Below, one piece after another: positions 61,538 through 64,000 of a DNA stretch of 64,000 nucleotides. Origin of the DNA: Marsupella aquatica (Eukaryota; Marchantiophyta). The position numbers and the translations under genes were made by a program. The notes beneath the pieces were generated by a model. It was not told the origin of the DNA, did not search any database, and saw only the letters and a program-made list of their open reading frames with translations. The stretch lies in contig OZ316894.1 of NCBI GenBank assembly GCA_973895155.1, positions 22,196,001-22,260,000 of the forward strand, given 5' to 3'. Every line of letters starts with the position of its first letter. Within the stretch, counting starts at the first letter, position 1.

Positions 61538-63880
61538 GGACCACAGGAGTGCACATCGGGACTTGGCCAGAGATCTCAGTCACGACTGTCTTTTGTATGA
61601 TTGGAGGGCCCCAAGGGAAGATCCATGGACTGTATTTCTGCTCACTGCGGCCATGCTGGGCTCTCGGCCGTTACCTTAGCTCTGTTTGAGGTGACGAACT
61701 CTGCTTTTTTTAAGCTGATGGTTTGCAAAGTGAGGGACCCGACCAATCATGTAGGCTATTGGCTGGATGAAAGCTTGGACTCTCCTTCCATCTTGTGGCC
61801 GGCTTCTTCAGTAGAACGGTCTCCTGCTGAAGCTCCGGCTACCTTCCATTGTGATAAGTTTCTTTCCTGGTTGCCCTTTCTTTTTGGTCTGGTAGACTAA
61901 TGTTTTCGCAAAGGAACTGTGCTCAAACCTGTTCAATGTTGTTATTTTTCAAGGAATAAGTTGCAACATGGATTCTATATGATGGTTACCATAGAATACA
62001 AACTCACAGAGGCGTTGCCTTTGTTGCTGTGTTCTGAGGTGTGGTTCTGCTTAGAACGGCACGGCACGGCACTGCACTGCACTGCCTCCCTCGCCTCCTC
62101 TTCATACATTGTGGTCTTACTTTCTAGCATCATCAATGGCTGTCTACACCTGCAAAGCTGCTACCTTGAATGGGAGGGTTGTTGTTTTCTACACGTCCGT
62201 GCCATGGTCTCCGGCCTTGTGCACGTGAAGCTTTACTTCTTTGACTGCCAAGCATGGTAGCGTGGGTGGACCAGCGCAAGACAAGAATCTAGCTTTGAAC
62301 TCAATCGTCCACAACAAATTCGCTCCCGTGTACCCTCTTTCCAAACTGCGATGTTCTTCATGTCATTTTACCTGCTGCGGGACCTCATCCGCGATAGTGG
62401 CCCTTCCTTGTGAAAGTCTTCGTGACTGCCTAGAGCAGCTAAGCACTCCGTCTTTGTGTCCTGGATGAGACAGCGTCCCATGGTCATCACCTTTGAATTT
62501 GGCACTAGTTGTAGAGGTCTCTAAGAATTCCTGCAGGCATTTAGTGCTCTAACTTCTGAGATTAAGTCGTGCAGTCCTGTTTTATCTGGTTTGTCATAGG
62601 TCTCGTATAACATTTTGTCATTCTCTATGCGGTAAGGTTCTTGAGTCGTGCATCTTTCTCAGTGGTAGAGCTTCGTTCTCCCTGCCTGTAGTGTCCTAAG
62701 TGCAATTGATTCCTTCCGTTTCAGGTAGTGTTCCTTTCTATTGCTAATTGTTCTGCCCCTGCACGATGGGCAATTTTGTTTTAACAGTTTAGTTGTGCCT
62801 GTAGATTGTCAGGTCAGACGCTCTATCTAAGGTTATGATAGTCAGTAGTAAGTGATATGATGTTGTCAAACGTGGTGTACTGATGTATAGATGTATTGAG
62901 TGAATATTTTATATGACCTGTTTCAATCCAAAGTTGTCACTTACCTCGGAACTACAATTGCACTCATCCAGTTCTCATTAACAATTGAAAGAACAAGCAA
63001 CCCAAAGTGTAACAGAAGATGGGGATTGCATTACGGTGTGCATCGATATTTGGGACATCCCAAAGCTAGCGACACTTCGCCTTCTTGATGGTGGGCTTGG
63101 TAAATGGGCTGTCATACGGTGGATGCATAAGTAGGTTTGCGGAACGTCGCTCTAGCTGTTGTTGATTTCTTTGCTTGCGATCATGATCAGTACTTCTATA
63201 GATGTATCCATTTGAATCAATCTTCCGGTTAGTCCATCCCCTCGTCGATTGTTTGGAGATCAAGGCATTTTTTCCGCATGTTCCCTGATGAAGTAGTAGC
63301 CTAGGGAAATGTCTGAAGCGGAAATTCCTTGCCTATTATGAAAGTCATCAGAGATTTTTTGATAGCTTAGAGAGCCTGAAATGAGCGTGTTATGCTTGTC
63401 TACGTGGTTATGATCTGTGATACGAATTCCTCTGTTTAACGTCGTGGACAGTAGTAACTTGCAAGCTGTTTGCAGCAGGTTTGTCTTGTTTGGATGGCAC
63501 TCAATTATTGAATTAAGCGTACTGGTGAGAACGTTATGTTGCTCTTCATATTTTCTGGAAAAGCCTCAGCTACCTTCGGTGCCAATATGACACTCGATTT
63601 TGTGAAACGTTACAGTAAACATGTTAGGAATTCATTTGAATGTGGTTGAGTGACCAAACAGAAAACAGCTATCGACGATACTTCACTTTTTGGAAAGACC
63701 TATCATTTCTGTTTGGCAAGCGTAGGAGTTCAAACTTGAATTAATGTTTTACTTTTACTTTTAGTGTCCAGTTTCCAGTTTCTACATTTCAATAAGTTAA
63801 ACTAGTCCAGCACCAGAATGATGTAGCTATATGAATAACGTATAGTCAAACTTCAGCCTGGTCACTGGAAGTGTCCCACA
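61538..63880. other. Region 3' of the SR gene
   Basis: The first few hundred bases should be the SR gene 3' UTR. A GGCAC/CTGCA short-repeat run lies near 62055-62085. I recognise no further gene. Confidence 0.5.
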
Positions 63881-64000
63881 GGTGATGCGCTAGTTAGATC
63901 ACCACGGGACCTACAGAAGAAGTATCTGAATCTCTCACATTTTCGGACAGGTGATTCGCTAGTTAGATCACCACGGGACCTACAGAAGTATCTGAATCTC
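63881..64000. repeat. 69-bp tandem repeat cut by the window end
   Basis: GGTGAT(G/T)CGCTAGTTAGATCACC begins copies at 63881 and 63950. The second copy runs off the window. Confidence 0.9.

Overview
This is a stretch of a plant nuclear genome. Four spliced host genes are recognisable and all have plant-type relatives: a secretory phospholipase A2, a RAD21/SCC1 cohesin kleisin, the Elongator subunit ELP3 and an RSZ22-type SR splicing factor. The rest is AT-rich, repeat-rich intergenic DNA with decayed transposons. Introns run from about 70 to 830 bp. I cannot name the species; a land plant is clear, and a non-angiosperm such as a bryophyte or lycophyte is only a guess.

Layout. 1-7.8 kb: a nearly complete but dead Ty1/copia retrotransposon on the minus strand (1094-7787, 345-bp LTRs, TSD TACCC). 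9.4-10.7 kb: a Mutator-type foldback element with ~215-bp inverted repeats, a perfect 9-bp TSD and an internal 154-bp tandem array. 11-16.9 kb: dispersed and tandem repeats without a supported gene. 16.9-19.1 kb: a four-exon secretory phospholipase A2 gene (minus) with an unusual hydrophobic C-terminus. 19-27 kb: repeats, including a second, almost pure hairpin element with a 10-bp TSD (25256-25778). 27.9-35.3 kb: a 15-exon RAD21 gene (minus) whose exon phases all agree, giving 1096 residues. 35.3-38 kb: CG-rich presumed promoter and 5' region of RAD21. 38-43.5 kb: dispersed repeat families and tandem repeats. 44.0-47.5 kb: a 9-exon ELP3 gene (minus, 579 residues) whose upstream side is a 141-bp tandem array. 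48.4-51.3 kb: further tandem and dispersed repeats. 51.3-57.4 kb: a PIF/Harbinger transposon with a Myb-like gene, a DDE transposase and a third ORF resembling the C-terminal OB-fold of RPA1. 58.5-61.5 kb: the RSZ22-type gene (plus) with a duplicated 89-nt RRM exon. 61.5-64 kb: no further gene seen.

The host genes have unrelated jobs: lipid hydrolysis, sister-chromatid cohesion, tRNA modification with transcription elongation, and splicing. Nothing suggests an operon-like unit. The most interesting items are the mutually exclusive-looking exon pair in the SR gene, the three-gene Harbinger element with hairpins near both ends, the foldback element that has amplified a motif from its own termini, the consistently C-to-T-compatible damage in the copia and Harbinger elements, and the phospholipase A2 with a GPI-like tail.
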